From assembly GCF_027213965.1 (NCBI RefSeq), contig NZ_JAPWGX010000004.1, positions 310,001-374,000 on the forward strand: 64,000 nt of DNA, given 5' to 3'. A program made the position numbers and the translations under genes. Positions within the stretch are counted from its first letter, which is position 1. Every line of letters starts with the position of its first letter. Below the pieces are notes generated by a model. That model was not told where the DNA came from. It did not search any database and saw only the letters and a list, made by a program, of their open reading frames with translations. This document shows positions 62,418 to 64,000 of this stretch, piece after piece. This DNA is from Maritalea porphyrae (GTDB taxonomy: Bacteria > Pseudomonadota > Alphaproteobacteria > Rhizobiales > Devosiaceae).

Positions 62418-63515
62418 TTATGTATTGAATTTGAACAGCATAATGTCGCCGTCTTTCACCACATATTCTTTGCCCTCGTCGCGGGCTTTGCCGGCTTCTT
62501 TAGCTGCGGCTTCGCCGCCCAAGGCCACAAAATCATCATAAGCGATGGTTTGTGCGCGGATAAAACCGCGTTCAAAATCTGAGTGAATAACGCCCGCTGC
62601 TTGTGGGGCTTTGGTGCCGACTTTCACCGTCCACGCGCGGGCTTCTTTGGGGCCAACGGTGAAATAAGTCTGTAGGTTCAAAAGCTTGTAGCCTTCGCGA
62701 ATGATCCGGTTCAAACCAGGTTCTTCAAGGCCAAGGCTCTCAAGGTACTCGTTTTGCTCTTCGTCTTCGAGCTGGCTGAGTTCGCTTTCAATTTCTGCTG
62801 AAATGATCACCATGCGCGCATTTTGTGCTTTGGCGTACTCTTCGACCTTCTTGGTCATTTCGTTGCCGTCTGCTGCTGAATCTTCGTCAACATTGCAAAT
62901 GTAAAGCGCTGGCTTTGACGTCAAAAGGTTCAGTTCTTTGAACGCTTTCTTCTCATCTTCGGCCAATTCCACATGGCGGGCGGGTTGGCCTTCGCGCAAG
63001 ACTTCCAATGCGCGATTGACCAACTCAAGGGTCAATTTCGCGTCTTTGTCTTGACCGCGCAGGCGCTTCTCTAGCGGGCCGATGCGTTTTTCAAGGCTTT
63101 CCATATCCGAAAGCATCAATTCGGTTTCCACCACTTCAGCATCGGCAATAGGGTCGATGTTGTTTGAAACGTGGATAATGTCTGAATTGACGAAACACCT
63201 GAGCACATAGGCGATGGCGTCAACTTCGCGGATGTTGGCAAGGAATTGGTTGCCAAGGCCTTCGCCCTGGGCCGCCCCTTTTACAAGGCCAGCAATATCC
63301 ACAAAACTTAGACGTGTGGGAATGATTTCAGCTGAACCACCGATTTTAGCAATCTTGTCCAACCGCTCGTCGGGCACGCTGACTTCGCCCACATTTGGCT
63401 CGATCGTGCAAAATGGGAAGTTGGCTGCCTGTGCAGCAGCGGTGCGTGTTAGCGCGTTGAATAGGGTTGATTTGCCCACGTTGGGAAGGCCAACGATTCC
63501 ACACTTAAATCCCAA
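62418..63515 (-). CDS. ychF: Redox-regulated P-loop ATPase YchF
   Basis: Obg-family ATPase of 365 residues. G1 is [15 protein letters not shown], the switch region [21 protein letters not shown] and the G4-equivalent YICNVDED (replacing NKxD), which underlies ATP rather than GTP preference. The C-terminal TGS domain includes [19 protein letters not shown] and [13 protein letters not shown]. It binds ribosomes and modulates stress responses. It follows pth on the same strand, a conserved pair. Confidence 0.94.
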   Translation of the reverse strand: MGFKCGIVGLPNVGKSTLFNALTRTAAAQAANFPFCTIEPNVGEVSVPDERLDKIAKIGGSAEIIPTRLSFVDIAGLVKGAAQGEGLGNQFLANIREVDAIAYVLRCFVNSDIIHVSNNIDPIADAEVVETELMLSDMESLEKRIGPLEKRLRGQDKDAKLTLELVNRALEVLREGQPARHVELAEDEKKAFKELNLLTSKPALYICNVDEDSAADGNEMTKKVEEYAKAQNARMVIISAEIESELSQLEDEEQNEYLESLGLEEPGLNRIIREGYKLLNLQTYFTVGPKEARAWTVKVGTKAPQAAGVIHSDFERGFIRAQTIAYDDFVALGGEAAAKEAGKARDEGKEYVVKDGDIMLFKFNT

Positions 63516-63517
63516 AG

Positions 63518-64000
63518 TTATTCTCCTTTACCAAACAGCTTCTTCAGCATGTCGGCCATTGGCCCTTTGTCGGGCAGCTTTGTTTTGTTCGCCGTGCGCG
63601 CTTGGTGTATGTGACTTTGCGCTTTTGGGCTTTGTTTCTTTGGCGCTGGCTTTTCAGCTTTTGCTGTTGGGGCGTCGCCGTTTACAGCCAGTGCAATTTT
63701 GTTCATGAAGCTTGACGCTTGGCCAGAGGCCAGCATGCCCGCATGTTCGCCGATTGCGTTCAATAAGGGTTCTAGCCAAATGTTGTCCGCTTTGGCGAAA
63801 TCACCAAGGACGTGGCTGTGCACTCGCTCTTTGTGACCAGGGTGGCCAATGCCAATACGCACGCGATTGAAGTCCTTGCCCAAATGGGCTTCCATTGAGC
63901 GGATGCCATTGTGTCCGCCATTGCCGCCGCCGGTTTTGACGCGCAACTTGCCCGGTGCGAGGTCTAGCTCATCGTACAGCACAGTGATGTCGGCAGGGGA
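63518..64000 (-). CDS. pth: Peptidyl-tRNA hydrolase, C-terminal part (cut by the window end)
   Basis: The frame stays open to the window edge, so the start lies beyond 64000. Visible are [50 protein letters not shown], and a Lys/Ala/Pro-rich tail after about residue 100 of the visible part. The active-site Asn of GNGGHNG is present. It frees tRNA from peptidyl-tRNA. Its Lys/Ala-rich extension is typical of alphaproteobacteria. ychF follows three bases later. Confidence 0.9.
   Translation of the reverse strand, partial: SPADITVLYDELDLAPGKLRVKTGGGNGGHNGIRSMEAHLGKDFNRVRIGIGHPGHKERVHSHVLGDFAKADNIWLEPLLNAIGEHAGMLASGQASSFMNKIALAVNGDAPTAKAEKPAPKKQSPKAQSHIHQARTANKTKLPDKGPMADMLKKLFGKGE

Noticed and set aside
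1-64000. CRISPR arrays, tRNA/rRNA genes, transposases, prophage genes
   Set aside because: Looked for repeated spacers, cloverleaf ends with T-loop words and transposase motifs; none was found.

Overview
The window is chromosomal DNA from an alphaproteobacterium, most likely of the order Hyphomicrobiales (Rhizobiales). The evidence is the separate Rieske, cytochrome b and cytochrome c1 genes of a bc1 complex, the split propionyl-CoA carboxylase with methylmalonyl-CoA mutase, two regulators of the short-chain fatty acyl-CoA (ScfR) family, an ECF42-type sigma factor with its DGPF partner, and the Lys/Ala-rich tail on peptidyl-tRNA hydrolase. Base composition is moderate, near 50% GC by eye. Genus is not decidable here; a marine Devosiaceae-like organism is only a guess. 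I saw no tRNA, rRNA, CRISPR array, prophage or classical insertion sequence.

Layout. 1-16.5 kb holds housekeeping and accessory genes: an ABC-F ATPase, a divergent response regulator, several transporters, AraC/GyrI-type regulators, a PLP transsulfuration enzyme, a polysaccharide deacetylase lipoprotein, RluA, a dipeptidase, and HemN preceded by a perfect FNR-type box. 16.8-29.3 kb is one functional block around acetate activation. On the minus strand lie a Tat-exported solute-binding protein, a complete LIV-type ABC transporter and acetyl-CoA synthetase. Divergently on the plus strand lie an ScfR-type regulator, a receiver-only response regulator, a two-helix membrane protein and a fused solute symporter/histidine kinase resembling CrbS. 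29.3-32.4 kb has small membrane and hypothetical genes and a LysR regulator. 32.4-41.3 kb is the propionyl-CoA to succinyl-CoA route: a PccR-like regulator divergent from pccB, then pccA, methylmalonyl-CoA mutase and epimerase. This operon is interrupted by a DUF559 nuclease gene flanked by inverted repeats, a RidA gene and a cluster of REP palindromes. 41.4-64 kb contains undersized peptide genes, a MurD2/MurL pair for D-glutamate incorporation into peptidoglycan, nudix enzymes, CCA-adding enzyme, the ECF sigma/DGPF pair, HemF, TrmL, petABC, apt, a LysE exporter, two MaoC proteins, YchF and the start-truncated Pth.

How the genes work together. The two ScfR-family regulators sit beside the two modules that make and consume short-chain acyl-CoA (acs, and pcc/mcm/mce), so the window encodes much of acetate and propionate assimilation with its control. 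The most unusual feature is that the acs-side ScfR protein carries an inserted segment that aligns without gaps to the dimerisation/phosphotransfer domain of the symporter-kinase encoded two genes downstream, while the response regulator between them has no output domain. This suggests a phosphorelay or docking link between a membrane sensor and an acyl-CoA-responsive repressor/activator.

The second notable element is the DUF559 gene with about 38-bp GC-rich terminal inverted repeats, of which a solo copy lies 22 kb away. Seven short genes, most with good ribosome-binding sites and below the usual gene-calling size, were found at 6180, 16354, 41439, 41588, 42771, 60703 and (uncertain) 60826-60963.
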